From: Candidatus Gastranaerophilales bacterium
Lineage (GTDB): Bacteria; Cyanobacteriota; Vampirovibrionia; Gastranaerophilales; Gastranaerophilaceae
Assembly (NCBI GenBank): GCA_944326675.1
Contig: CALVET010000015.1
Span: 1-48,566, forward strand
Direction of reading: 5' to 3'
Length of the DNA stretch: 48,566 nt
Part shown: positions 1 through 8,661 of the stretch, piece by piece
How positions within the stretch are numbered: the stretch's first letter is position 1
Layout: every line of letters begins with the position of its first letter
Made by a program: the position numbers and the translations under genes
Notes under the pieces: model-generated
The model's input: only the letters and a program-made list of their open reading frames with translations
What the model was told of the DNA's origin: nothing
Database searches by the model: none

Positions 1-1
1 T

Positions 2-520
2 ACAGATAAATCAAATGAAATTTTAGATGGAAACATAAGAGTTTTATTCTATAACAATGAAAATGATTATGCTGTTCAACTTTTAACAAAAACAAACGAT
101 ATCGTTTATCTTTATAGAACAGATGAAAACAAAAACCTAAAAACCCTATATTCTAAAATGCTAAAAAAACAAAAAGAATATAAAGAAGGCGAAGTTTTTA
201 ACCCTAACGACACTCTTAAAGTTCCAAATCTGGTAATTAAAAGCCAAAGAAAATACCCTGAATTATGTAACAAACAAATCAAAGGCACAGATTTATATTT
301 CTCACAAGCCATTGAAACAATTCAATTAGAATTAAACAACAAAGGCGGAAAAGTTAAATCTGAAGCTGCTTTAATGACAAAATGCATGGCAATGCCAATT
401 CAAACAACTCCAAGACACTTTAATTTTGATAAATCTTTTGCAATGTTTTTAATTGATACGGATAAAAACGATCCTTATTTAGCCCTAAAAATTAAAGACC
501 TAAAAGATTTAAATAAATAA
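2..520 (+). CDS. serpin-like protein, C-terminal part (5' end outside window)
   Basis: The frame is open from base 2, so the gene begins upstream; 172 residues are visible. The order of elements matches the last third of a serpin (serine or cysteine protease inhibitor): VPNLVIKS, resembling the family's VPKFKIES strand; TDLYFSQ; a hinge-like stretch [11 protein letters not shown] that precedes the reactive-centre loop; then the closing strands [13 protein letters not shown] and PYLALKI, which correspond to the family signature F-x-A-D-x-P-F-x-F-x-I. The reactive loop region contains [11 protein letters not shown], and the hinge alanines are fewer than in classical inhibitory serpins, so inhibition is uncertain. 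A strong terminator follows the stop. Secretion cannot be judged because the N-terminus is missing. The family call rests on motif resemblance only. Confidence 0.6.
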   Translation, partial: TDKSNEILDGNIRVLFYNNENDYAVQLLTKTNDIVYLYRTDENKNLKTLYSKMLKKQKEYKEGEVFNPNDTLKVPNLVIKSQRKYPELCNKQIKGTDLYFSQAIETIQLELNNKGGKVKSEAALMTKCMAMPIQTTPRHFNFDKSFAMFLIDTDKNDPYLALKIKDLKDLNK

Positions 521-529
521 AATATCTAA

Positions 530-553
530 AAAGCTCCCTTAAAGGGAGCTTTT
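530..553 (+). terminator. rho-independent terminator after serpin-like gene
   Basis: The arms AAAGCTCCCTT and AAGGGAGCTTT form a near-perfect stem with almost no loop, followed by TTTTAAT. It lies 10 bases after the stop codon. Confidence 0.8.
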
Positions 554-576
554 AATCATAGATTAAACCAATTAAT

Positions 577-627
577 CTTCATCGGGAGCAGTCGAGGGCT
601 TTTATCTCCACGAACGTCAACCCGGTA
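577..627. other. locally GC-rich intergenic island of unknown nature
   Basis: About 50 bases are close to half G+C inside otherwise very AT-rich spacer, between the serpin-like gene's terminator and the 3' end of waaA. Short complementary segments (CGGG at 583 and CCCG at 621; GGAG and CTCC) could form a weak fold. No start codon or known RNA motif was recognised. Confidence 0.3.
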
Positions 628-653
628 TTATATTAATTCCTCATTTAGATTTT

Positions 654-1925
654 TTATAACACATTTTGTAATTTTTTTATAACAAAATCAGAAGCACCTT
701 GTTGATTGTTAAAACAATTCAAACAATTATTTGAAATTTTAGAATAAAATTCTTCATCAGTTAATAATTTTTCCAATGTATTATAAAATTCATCCTCATT
801 TTTAACTACAAATGATGCTGCCTCACGCTCTAAAATAGAATAAATATCTCTGAAATTTTTAATAGAAGGCCCTGAAATTGTAGGTTTAGAATATATTGTA
901 GCTTCTAAAGGGTTATGACCTCCTGTTTTATTAAAACTTCCGCCAATAAAGGCTACATCAACTATATTATATATCTTAGATAATTCTCCTAAAGTATCCA
1001 AAATAATTATATCGTTGTTTAAGAAATTATCTTCTTTTGTTCTTAGGCCATAACTAAAACCTGAATTTTGAACTAAACTTTTCACTTCATCAAGTCTTGT
1101 TAAATGTCTTGGCGCAACAATTAATTTTAAATTTTGAATTTTTTGTTTCAATTTTTTATATTGCCTTAAAACAATTTCATCTTCGCCTTTATGAGTTGAG
1201 CCGGCAATTAAAACCTTAAAACCTTCTTGTTTTAAATCTATATCACAAACTTTTTTCTCGATTTCAAACTTTAGATTTTTCATAACAACAGTTTTTTCTT
1301 CTTTTGCGCCAATTGCAATAAATCTGTCTTTATCCAACTCACTTTGGCAAAAAATGCCTTGATAACAATCTAAAATAATTGATAAAAATCCTTTAATTTT
1401 TAAATAACTCGGATATGATTTATCTGAAATTCTGCCGTTGATGATATATAAGGGAATATTTTTTTGCTTAGCGCAATATGAAAAATTAGGCCATAATTCA
1501 GTTTCAGCTATTAAAATAACACTAGGGTTAATAGAATCAATAAATTTTTCAACTGTTTTATAAGCATCAAGAGGAAAATAAGTTATAAAATCAGCAATTT
1601 CTGAATATTTCTTTTTAGCCAGTTCTTGCCCTGTAACTGTTCCTGTTGTTATAACCATTTTTGCTTCAGGAAAAGTCTTTTTAATTTTTTTAATTAAATT
1701 CTCTAAAGATAAAACTTCACCAACAGAAACCCCATGGACTAAAATCACTTTATCAGAAGAAAAGTCGGGAAAATCAATCTCTGCAAGCTTTTCTTTCAAG
1801 GGAATTTGCGGTTTATTATTTATTTTTCTTATTACATCTGCAAAAGGAATAACTGCCTTAATCATAAACGGATTAAGCGATTTATAAACATTAAAGCAAA
1901 CTTTTTCAAATATATTATTTAACAT
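654..1925 (-). CDS. waaA: 3-deoxy-D-manno-octulosonic acid (Kdo) transferase
   Basis: This GT30-type enzyme transfers Kdo from CMP-Kdo to lipid IVA at the cytoplasmic face of the inner membrane, the first core step of lipopolysaccharide. At 423 residues it has the usual length. Visible family motifs are HGVSVGEV near residue 64 (E70 fits the catalytic glutamate), ETELWPN at 141-147, NGRIS at 163-167, and GGHNPLE at 335-341 in the C-terminal nucleotide-binding half. A hydrophobic N-terminal stretch fits the membrane anchor. The start is supported by AGGAGTG upstream. It is divergent from the oxoamine synthase gene and no other lipid A gene is adjacent. Its presence implies an outer membrane with Kdo-containing lipid A. 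Confidence 0.95.
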   Translation of the reverse strand: MLNNIFEKVCFNVYKSLNPFMIKAVIPFADVIRKINNKPQIPLKEKLAEIDFPDFSSDKVILVHGVSVGEVLSLENLIKKIKKTFPEAKMVITTGTVTGQELAKKKYSEIADFITYFPLDAYKTVEKFIDSINPSVILIAETELWPNFSYCAKQKNIPLYIINGRISDKSYPSYLKIKGFLSIILDCYQGIFCQSELDKDRFIAIGAKEEKTVVMKNLKFEIEKKVCDIDLKQEGFKVLIAGSTHKGEDEIVLRQYKKLKQKIQNLKLIVAPRHLTRLDEVKSLVQNSGFSYGLRTKEDNFLNNDIIILDTLGELSKIYNIVDVAFIGGSFNKTGGHNPLEATIYSKPTISGPSIKNFRDIYSILEREAASFVVKNEDEFYNTLEKLLTDEEFYSKISNNCLNCFNNQQGASDFVIKKLQNVL

Positions 1926-2032
1926 TAGACACTCCTATAAAAAATTTATAATAACACCATATTAGCTTATTGTCTATTTTCTGTATCGAATAAAATTTAT
2001 ATAATTCCGTTTAAGTAAAGGAGAATTTAATT

Positions 2033-3301
2033 TTGTCTATATCTGAAACTGAAATAATCAATATTAAATTTGAAAATTTTGTCCACACCCAAGAAAAAGA
2101 AGATTTATTTGAAAAAGCCAAAAGAGTGGATAAAATCCTAAACAGCGGAATTTTAACAGGAAACGAAGCCCTCGGAATGATAAGCTTAAATAAGTTATCC
2201 CCTATAGTTAAATTAAAAGAAAAAGACGGCTATTGTCATGACGTCATAATGCTTGGGTCAAATTCATATTTAAACATTGCAAATCACCCAAAAGTTATTG
2301 AAGCAAGTAAAAAAGCAATTGAAAAATTCGGCATGGGTATGGGTGCAGTATCAAACTATGCAGGCATTTGTGATTTACATAAAGAATTAGAAAAAAGAAT
2401 TGCAAAATTCTATAATTGTGAAGACGCAATTGTTTTTCCTTCAGGATACGGAACAAATATTGGGGTCATATCCGCTCTTTGTAACAGTGAAGATATTATA
2501 ATAAACGATAGTGCAAACCACGCTTCAATTTATGACGGGTGTCAGTTATCAGGAGCTCAAATTAAAGTATATCCCCATGGCAACATGAAATATTTAGAAC
2601 GCATTTTAGATAGAATTCCCGATGATATAACAGGCAGACTAATAATAACAGACGGTGTATTTTCGATGGATGGCGATATTGCACGCCTTGATAAAATAAC
2701 CTCATTAGCGCAAAAATATAAATGCAAAGTCATGGTAGATGATGCACATGGTATTGGGGTAGTAGGAAAAACAGGCAGAGGAAGCGCAGAATTTTATAAT
2801 GTCCAAGATAAAATAGATTTAAACGTAGGTATGCTATCTAAAGCCCCCGGTGGGCTAGGCGGATATAGCGCCGCCAAAAAAGAAATTATTCAATATTTAA
2901 GACTTTATGCAAGAACATATTTCTTTTCTACCGCCATGCCTGCATCTGTTGCAGGAGGCTTAATTGAAGTATTTAAGCTCTTTGAAAAAGATAAAGCAGG
3001 CAGAGCTGAATTAATGCAAAAAACAGATTATTTAAAAAAGAAACTCTTAAAAGCAGGTTTCACTCTAGGTAATACGCAAAGCGCAATAATTCCCGTTATG
3101 ATATATGACGAAAAAAAATTATTTAAGCTCTATCAGGAACTTAGAATGCAAGGCGTGTATGTGAACATAGTAACCTATCCCGCCACAAGAAGAAAAGAAT
3201 GTCGCTTAAGGCTTTGCGTTATGAAAGATTTAACCTATAATCAACTGGATATTGCAGCAGAATTAATCATAAACAAAGGAAAAGAATATCAAATAATATA
3301 A
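2033..3301 (+). CDS. PLP-dependent alpha-oxoamine synthase (AONS/Kbl/SPT-like)
   Basis: This fold type I PLP enzyme condenses an amino acid with an acyl-CoA and releases CO2; known relatives make 8-amino-7-oxononanoate (biotin), 2-amino-3-oxobutyrate or 3-ketosphinganine. Motifs are SGYGTNIG near 137, NDSANHASI at 158-166, VDDAHGIG at 235-242 and the PLP lysine K270 in LSKAPGGLGGY. The C-terminal VNIVTYPATRR resembles the yPaVp segment of SPT and AONS. The start is TTG, with AAAGGAG nine bases upstream (2017-2023). The Arg expected four residues before G111 in most members is Ser here. No biotin, threonine or sphingolipid genes are nearby, so the substrate cannot be assigned. Confidence 0.85.
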   Translation: MSISETEIINIKFENFVHTQEKEDLFEKAKRVDKILNSGILTGNEALGMISLNKLSPIVKLKEKDGYCHDVIMLGSNSYLNIANHPKVIEASKKAIEKFGMGMGAVSNYAGICDLHKELEKRIAKFYNCEDAIVFPSGYGTNIGVISALCNSEDIIINDSANHASIYDGCQLSGAQIKVYPHGNMKYLERILDRIPDDITGRLIITDGVFSMDGDIARLDKITSLAQKYKCKVMVDDAHGIGVVGKTGRGSAEFYNVQDKIDLNVGMLSKAPGGLGGYSAAKKEIIQYLRLYARTYFFSTAMPASVAGGLIEVFKLFEKDKAGRAELMQKTDYLKKKLLKAGFTLGNTQSAIIPVMIYDEKKLFKLYQELRMQGVYVNIVTYPATRRKECRLRLCVMKDLTYNQLDIAAELIINKGKEYQII

Positions 3302-3324
3302 AAGGCGGAGTTAGACTCCGCCTT
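3302..3324. terminator. bidirectional hairpin between convergent genes
   Basis: A ten-base perfect stem (AAGGCGGAGT / ACTCCGCCTT) with a three-base loop lies one base after the oxoamine synthase stop and eight bases before the glnA stop on the other strand. The T-rich tails are short on both sides. Confidence 0.75.
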
Positions 3325-3331
3325 GGTTATT

Positions 3332-4672
3332 TTAGTAACTGTTTAAGTATGAATCTAATTCCCATTTTGTAACGTTTGTTCTATATTTATCCCATTCGAT
3401 ATTTTTTGCTGTTACAAATTCGTTCAAAATGTGCTCTCCGAGGGCATCTTTAACAACTTCGTCTTTTTCTAAAAGTTCTACTGCTTCAATTAAAGTTCCC
3501 GGAAGTGAATCAATTTTTGCTTTTTTCAATTCTCTTGGAGTCATTTCATATATATTTTCTTCAACTTGCAACGGCGGTTCAATTTTATTTTCAATACCGT
3601 CTAAAATTGCGCCCAATATTGCAGCTAAAGCCAAATACGGATTGCAAGAAGGATCAGGAGAACGCAATTCAATTCTTGTTGCAACGCCGCGTTTAGCAGG
3701 AACTCTTATTAAAGCTGAACGGTTTGCCAAACTCCAAGCAAGATAAACAGGAGCTTCATACCCCGGAACAAGTCTTTTATAACTGTTTACTACAGGATTT
3801 GTAACAGCAGTAAATGATTTAACGTGTTTTAATACGCCGCCTATAGAATATAAAGCTTCTTTTGACAATTGAAAATCACGCTCAGGAGCATAGAATAGAT
3901 TTTTGCCGTCTTTAAATAAAGATAAATTACAGTGCATACCTGAACCATTTATTCCGAAAATCGGTTTTGGCATAAATGTAGCATGAACGCCATATTCTGC
4001 AGCTATACTTTTTACAACATACTTAAATGTAATAATGTTATCTGCAGTTGTTAAAGCGTCTGCATATTTAAAATCAATTTCGTGTTGACCGTCAGCAACT
4101 TCGTGGTGAGAAGCTTCAATTTCAAAATCCATAGCTTCCAATGTACCGACTATATCACGTCTTATGTCTTCGGCCATATCGGTAGGTGCAGCGTCATAAT
4201 ATCCGCCCTTATCATGTGGAATTGTAGTTGCTTCGCCTTTTTCATCCAATTCGAAAATAAAAAATTCCGCCTCAGGACCCACGTTCATCTTATAGCCCAT
4301 TTTTTCGGCTCTTGCAATCATTCTTTTTAAATTACATCTTGGGCAGCCTTCAAAAGGAGTTCCGTCTGCATTGTGAATATCACAAATAATTCTTGCAACA
4401 TTTTCTCCATCTCTTTCGCACCAAGGTAATATCATGAATGTATCAAGATCAGGGAAGAAATACATATCAGATGTTTCAATACTTCTAAAACCTTTGATGG
4501 AAGAACCATCAAGCATGATTTCATTATTTAAAACTTTATTTAATTGACTTATCGGCAATGAAAGATTTTTAATTGTGCCGTTAATATCGCAAAACTGAAG
4601 TCTGATAAATCCTACGTTGTTTTCTTCGCATAGTTTAGCGATTTTTTCTTTTTTTAACTTGGTATCTGTCAT
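3332..4672 (-). CDS. glnA: glutamine synthetase, type I-alpha
   Basis: It makes glutamine from glutamate, ammonia and ATP as a cytosolic dodecamer. The 446-residue length matches the GSI-alpha class. Visible are the beta-grasp segment FCDINGTIK, the active-site strand [51 protein letters not shown] and the [21 protein letters not shown]/glutamate region. The GSI-beta adenylylation site (NLYDLP) and the extra insertion are absent, so control by feedback inhibition is more likely than adenylylation (family knowledge). A strong AAGGAGG ribosome site precedes the ATG. It stands alone. No GTA-N8-TAC NtcA box was found upstream. Confidence 0.97.
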   Translation of the reverse strand: MTDTKLKKEKIAKLCEENNVGFIRLQFCDINGTIKNLSLPISQLNKVLNNEIMLDGSSIKGFRSIETSDMYFFPDLDTFMILPWCERDGENVARIICDIHNADGTPFEGCPRCNLKRMIARAEKMGYKMNVGPEAEFFIFELDEKGEATTIPHDKGGYYDAAPTDMAEDIRRDIVGTLEAMDFEIEASHHEVADGQHEIDFKYADALTTADNIITFKYVVKSIAAEYGVHATFMPKPIFGINGSGMHCNLSLFKDGKNLFYAPERDFQLSKEALYSIGGVLKHVKSFTAVTNPVVNSYKRLVPGYEAPVYLAWSLANRSALIRVPAKRGVATRIELRSPDPSCNPYLALAAILGAILDGIENKIEPPLQVEENIYEMTPRELKKAKIDSLPGTLIEAVELLEKDEVVKDALGEHILNEFVTAKNIEWDKYRTNVTKWELDSYLNSY

Positions 4673-4909
4673 ATTTCCTCCTTAAATACCTATTTGTTTT
4701 TATTTTCATTCGAACGTATTTTTTTGTCAAAAACCAATTCAAATAAATAAAAACTCAACTATAAAATAGTATACGAAAAATTAAAAAAACCGAATTTTTT
4801 TTATATAAATTTAATATCTTTCACTCTATTTTTTTAAAAAAACAAAGAATTTTTTTTAAAAATTTAATTTTTATATCAAAAAATTTTAATTTTTAGAAAA
4901 CTTAATATT

Positions 4910-5680
4910 TTATTTTACAAGAAAAGTTGCAACATAATCATCTTCTAAATCCATATCTATGATTTTGTATGCACAATTCTCAGAATAACTTTCAGTAATT
5001 ATATTATAAATTCCATGGATTTTTTTCTCATCATTATCGCCGTAATGACCGGAAACAATCATTTTTACGTTATTGTGCTTCATCAATACCTGAATATAAT
5101 TTTCTATTTTTGCCGTTTGAAGCCATTGAGATTTAACTAAAGTAATCGGAAAATGCTGCAATATAATTACTTTTTCATCTTTATATTCTTCCAAGGTTTT
5201 ATCAAGCCAATCCAACTCGGCTTTTGTGTAGTATCCGTTTGATGATTGGAAATATTCTTTAGAACCATCCATCACAACAAAAACATATCCGTTTTTCTTA
5301 AAAACATAATTCGGCTTATCACTATGTTTAAAAAATAAAGCTCTTCTTACTCTTTTTAGATAATAAGTCTTATCAATTCCGTTTGAAGCAAAAACATCGT
5401 TTGAACCAAGCAATACATAACATCTCTTATTTACTTTTTTCAATAAATACAAAAAAGTATTCAAATTATCTATGTTAGCTTTTGATATATTATTTCCGCC
5501 AAAAACAACAAAATCTATATCTTGATATTGATTTATTTCTTCTATTGTATCTTGTAATAAATATGCATTTTTTGTATTAAGGTTTATATCGGTTATATGA
5601 ATAAATTTCACCTCTTTTGAAAAAGCGGTCAACCCCATAAAACACATCATAAATATAAACAATTTAAATACTAATTTCAT
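4910..5680 (-). CDS. exported calcineurin-like phosphoesterase with degenerate metal site
   Basis: The protein opens with a signal peptide (MKLVFKLFIFMMCFMGLTAFS). It then keeps the layout of a metallophosphoesterase: HITDIN, FGGNNIS, LGSNDVF, ILQHFP and VSGHYGDN. Compared with the family pattern D-x-H / GD / GNHD / H / GHxH, several ligands are changed: DIN replaces DxH, GGN replaces GD, SND replaces NHD, and the second His of GHxH is missing. It may bind metal weakly or act non-catalytically. The ATG at 5680 is chosen; an in-frame GTG at 5686 is possible, and neither has a clear Shine-Dalgarno. The upstream 4673-4909 gap before glnA is very AT-rich and shows nothing else. Confidence 0.75.
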   Translation of the reverse strand: MKLVFKLFIFMMCFMGLTAFSKEVKFIHITDINLNTKNAYLLQDTIEEINQYQDIDFVVFGGNNISKANIDNLNTFLYLLKKVNKRCYVLLGSNDVFASNGIDKTYYLKRVRRALFFKHSDKPNYVFKKNGYVFVVMDGSKEYFQSSNGYYTKAELDWLDKTLEEYKDEKVIILQHFPITLVKSQWLQTAKIENYIQVLMKHNNVKMIVSGHYGDNDEKKIHGIYNIITESYSENCAYKIIDMDLEDDYVATFLVK

Positions 5681-5834
5681 ACACACTAGAATAATATAAA
5701 AACATAATTTTTAACAAATTTAAAAATCAACTTATTTACAAAATGTTAAAATGTTTTTTGGTTAAATGGTGTTTTTAATTTTTTCTTGCTAATATAAATC
5801 TGCCCAAAAGAAATTAGAAAGGGTTTATTATAGG

Positions 5835-7367
5835 ATGAACAAATTATTTACCATACTTTTGACAACTTTATTATTTACACTAAAAGCTCAAGCTATGAAT
5901 GTGGATGCTTTCATGGATAAACATGTTGCCCCTATTTCAGACGCAATTGCAAGTGTAATTTTTTATCCGATTAACTTTTTTGGAAATAAAGTTCCCTTAA
6001 TTATCTTCTGGATTTTATTTGCAGGGATATTTTTTACGATTTATTTCAGAGGAGTGTGCATTTGGGGTTTCAAACACGCAATCGAACTTATTGTAAAACC
6101 TCATAAACACTCAAACGGCGATACATCAAACGATTGCGGTGAAGTATCTTCTTTTCAAGCACTGGCAACAGCGCTATCAGGCACAATAGGAATTGGTTCA
6201 ATCGCAGGTGTTGCAATCTCAATTTCAATCGGAGGCCCCGGAGCTGCATTTTGGATTTTTGCGGGTGCTCTTTTGGGTATGTCAATAAAATTTATTGAAG
6301 CTACTTTAGCCGTTAAATACAGAAGATTTAACGAAGACGGCTCAATTTCAGGCGGGCCGATGCACTATATAGCTCACGGCTTAACAAGAAAAAAATTAAG
6401 ATGGCTTGGTCAGCCTTTATCCGTACTTTTTGCAATTTTATGTATCGGAGGCGGAATAACAGGCGGAAATATGATTCAAGTCAACCAATCAACACGCCAA
6501 ATAATCTTTATGACAGGCGGAGCCGACAGCATATTAAACGGCTGTGCTTGGCTTGTAGGACTTGTTATTGCAATATTAATCGGACTTGTTACCGTTGGCG
6601 GTATCAAAAGTATAGCTAAAATTACAACTGTTTTAGTTCCTACAATGTGCGCTATGTATATAATTTCAGGGTTAATTGTAATATTTGCAAATGTGGTTCA
6701 TATACCAAGCGCCATACTTCTTATTTTAAGAGAAGCATTTCATCCGACAGCAGTTGCAGGCGGAATTTTTGGAACAATAATAATAGGTTTAAGGCGTTCC
6801 GTTCAATGTAACGAAGCAGGAACAGGCGCAGCCGCTATTGTATATGCTGCAGCACAAACAAAAGAAGCTGTTTCACAAGGCTTTGTTGCTTTATTGGAAA
6901 CATTCCTGACAGGTATATTGTGTTTATTTACTTCTTTTGCAATTATATTTTCAAACACTTGTACACAAGCTGCCCATGAAATATCAGGAATCGAACTGGC
7001 TTCAAGAGCATTTCAATCAGTTATACCGTTTTTCCCTGTTATTTTATCCATAATTGCGATAATGTTTGCAATTTCAACATTAATATCTTGGGCATATTAC
7101 GGACAAAAAGCTTGGACTTTCCTTTTTGGAGAAGGCAAAAAACGTGCTCTTGCATTCAACCTGATATATTGCGTATTTATTGTAATCGGCTCAGTTATGA
7201 ATGTAAAATCAGTAATCGAAATAACAGACGCTATGATGATTGCAATGTGTGTTCCTAATATTATTGCACTATACATCTTATGTTCCGATGTTAAAGATGA
7301 CTTAATAGATTATTGCAAAAGATTTAGCTTAGGCAAAAAAATCTTTATAACAACGGAAGATAAATAA
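5835..7367 (+). CDS. AGCS-family sodium:alanine/glycine symporter
   Basis: This is an inner-membrane Na+-coupled amino-acid carrier of the AlsT/DagA family. After a signal-like first helix (KLFTILLTTLLFTLKAQA) come the family hallmarks: FRGVCIWGFKHAIELI, EVSSFQALATALSGTIGIGSIAGVA (the substrate/Na+ loop), GGPGAAFWIFAGALLGMSIKFIE, GGPMHYIAHG, and RSVQCNEAGTGAAAI further down. About ten hydrophobic segments are visible over 510 residues, the normal size. It sits near glnA but is divergent from the phosphoesterase gene. The substrate (alanine, glycine or glutamine) cannot be read from sequence. Confidence 0.93.
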   Translation: MNKLFTILLTTLLFTLKAQAMNVDAFMDKHVAPISDAIASVIFYPINFFGNKVPLIIFWILFAGIFFTIYFRGVCIWGFKHAIELIVKPHKHSNGDTSNDCGEVSSFQALATALSGTIGIGSIAGVAISISIGGPGAAFWIFAGALLGMSIKFIEATLAVKYRRFNEDGSISGGPMHYIAHGLTRKKLRWLGQPLSVLFAILCIGGGITGGNMIQVNQSTRQIIFMTGGADSILNGCAWLVGLVIAILIGLVTVGGIKSIAKITTVLVPTMCAMYIISGLIVIFANVVHIPSAILLILREAFHPTAVAGGIFGTIIIGLRRSVQCNEAGTGAAAIVYAAAQTKEAVSQGFVALLETFLTGILCLFTSFAIIFSNTCTQAAHEISGIELASRAFQSVIPFFPVILSIIAIMFAISTLISWAYYGQKAWTFLFGEGKKRALAFNLIYCVFIVIGSVMNVKSVIEITDAMMIAMCVPNIIALYILCSDVKDDLIDYCKRFSLGKKIFITTEDK

Positions 7368-7384
7368 ATAAATAAATAAATAAA
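7361..7384. repeat. TAAA tetranucleotide repeat, six copies
   Basis: Six uninterrupted TAAA units span the symporter stop codon and its 3' flank. They provide stops in several frames, so copy-number changes would not alter the protein. Confidence 0.9.
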
Positions 7385-7385
7385 T

Positions 7386-7420
7386 TAAAAACCCGAGGCT
7401 AATGACTTCCTCGGGTTTTT
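7386..7420. terminator. bidirectional terminator between symporter and rpsT
   Basis: CCCGAGG (7392-7398) pairs with CCTCGGG (7409-7415). It is flanked by AAAAA on the left and TTTTT on the right, so it can end transcripts from both sides. Confidence 0.9.
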
Positions 7421-7440
7421 AATAATCTTATTAACCGAAA

Positions 7441-7710
7441 CTATTTGTTGATAATTTTATTAACAGCTTTAGTTAATCTTGATTTTTTTCTGGCTGCAGT
7501 ATTTTTATGTAAAATACCTTTTCCTGCTGCTTTGTCACATAATTGATACACTTTTGCCAATAACGTATTTAATTCAGATCTGTCTTCGCTTTTAGCACAA
7601 GCTAAAACTTTTTTAACTGCTGTTTTAATTGACGTTTTAAATGCAGTGTTTCTTTCTGTGTTTCTTTGAGCAATTAATACTCTTTTTTTTGCAGATTTAA
7701 TATTTGCCAT
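7441..7710 (-). CDS. rpsT: 30S ribosomal protein S20
   Basis: An 89-residue basic protein opening with MANIKSAKKRV and continuing RNTAFKTSIKTAVKKV, which is the S20 signature. It binds 16S rRNA in the body of the small subunit. The ending KSRLTKAVNKIINK is typical. An AAGGAAAG ribosome site precedes the ATG. Monocistronic, as is common for rpsT. Confidence 0.98.
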   Translation of the reverse strand: MANIKSAKKRVLIAQRNTERNTAFKTSIKTAVKKVLACAKSEDRSELNTLLAKVYQLCDKAAGKGILHKNTAARKKSRLTKAVNKIINK

Positions 7711-7815
7711 TTTTCTTTCCTTTCACAAAAATAACTTACGTTATCTGCGAGGTTTGAGTGAGTTAACTATATAATACGCAAAAAGATTTTTTTTTGCAAT
7801 TCGCATGTAAAATGT

Positions 7816-7821
7816 TAAAAT
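7816..7821 (+). promoter_or_regulatory. extended -10 box (TGt-TAAAAT) nine bases before an ATG
   Basis: TAAAAT is preceded by TGT and followed by only nine bases before the ATG at 7831. No Shine-Dalgarno lies between, which suggests a leaderless or nearly leaderless transcript. Confidence 0.45.
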
Positions 7822-7830
7822 GAATTTACT

Positions 7831-8619
7831 ATGTCAGAAAATAATATCAAAAAAGCACTTAAAATTTTTAATTCAATAAAAGAATTTAATCTTCCAAAAA
7901 TTAAAGAATATTTTCAAAATTGCGAAGATTTTGCCATTAATATTGAAAACATTAATTCATTTAAAAATAAATTAGAAGGCTTTAGCTACGCTCATTACGA
8001 AATAAACCAAAATGAAAACGACGATATAAACTCTGCAACAATATATATTAAATTTCCAAATGATGAAAAAGAAGAACTGCAAGTATTATCAGCCATCGCC
8101 CATGAATATACTCATATTTTGCAAAGAAAAAATGATAGAACGTATTTCGGTCTTAAAAATCATCTTGATAACAAAGACGACATCAAAATAATTGAACATT
8201 TTGCTTCTTTGTCTTTTTTGGATTTAGAAAAATATTTCATAGATTACCTGTTAAAAAATGAACAATTCAAAAAATTACTAAATGAACATTTAAACAAAAA
8301 CACCCATTTTACTTTTGAAGAAATTAAATCATTAATAGATTATGAAATTCCAAAAATATTTAATTCTGCAATTAAAAACACTCTGGATATTTTATATCAC
8401 AACAATTTCATAAAAAATCAAGATTTAAAGTATAAAAATGCAATTATTAACTATTTTTGTACAATGTCAGATATGGAAAAAGAAGCAAAACAAACCTCTT
8501 GCAGCAGTTTTGATTTACTTGATGATAATTGTTATTATGAAATTTTTAACGAAAACATTTCAAAAAATATATATGAAAATTTCCATAATTTTTTAAAAAC
8601 AAAACTTGCTTCAAAATAA
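7831..8619 (+). CDS. putative zinc metalloprotease-like protein (HExxH)
   Basis: I do not recognise the family. The 262-residue protein has HEYTH at 91-95 within a hydrophobic helix (VLSAIAHEYTHILQ), the zincin signature. E122 in IIEHFASLSF is placed as a gluzincin third ligand would be. The rest is charged and helical, rich in Lys, Asn, Asp and Ile. No signal peptide or membrane segment was found, so it is cytoplasmic or exported by another route. The C-terminal half has a run of short helices with no recognised motif. Its last codons overlap the flagellin terminator of the opposite strand. Protease activity is inferred from the motif alone. Confidence 0.7.
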   Translation: MSENNIKKALKIFNSIKEFNLPKIKEYFQNCEDFAINIENINSFKNKLEGFSYAHYEINQNENDDINSATIYIKFPNDEKEELQVLSAIAHEYTHILQRKNDRTYFGLKNHLDNKDDIKIIEHFASLSFLDLEKYFIDYLLKNEQFKKLLNEHLNKNTHFTFEEIKSLIDYEIPKIFNSAIKNTLDILYHNNFIKNQDLKYKNAIINYFCTMSDMEKEAKQTSCSSFDLLDDNCYYEIFNENISKNIYENFHNFLKTKLASK

Positions 8620-8632
8620 AAAGAAGCAAGTT
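8603..8632 (-). terminator. flagellin terminator, overlapping the 3' end of the facing gene
   Basis: A ten-base perfect stem (AACTTGCTTC / GAAGCAAGTT) with a ten-base loop; on the minus strand it is followed by TTTTGTTTTT. It lies 30 bases after the flagellin stop. Confidence 0.7.
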
Positions 8633-8661
8633 CCATGGAGAGAAAATTAAAAATTAAGTTG

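Noticed and set aside
4673-4909. Possible NtcA box before glnA
   Set aside because: No GTA-N8-TAC was found at promoter distance.
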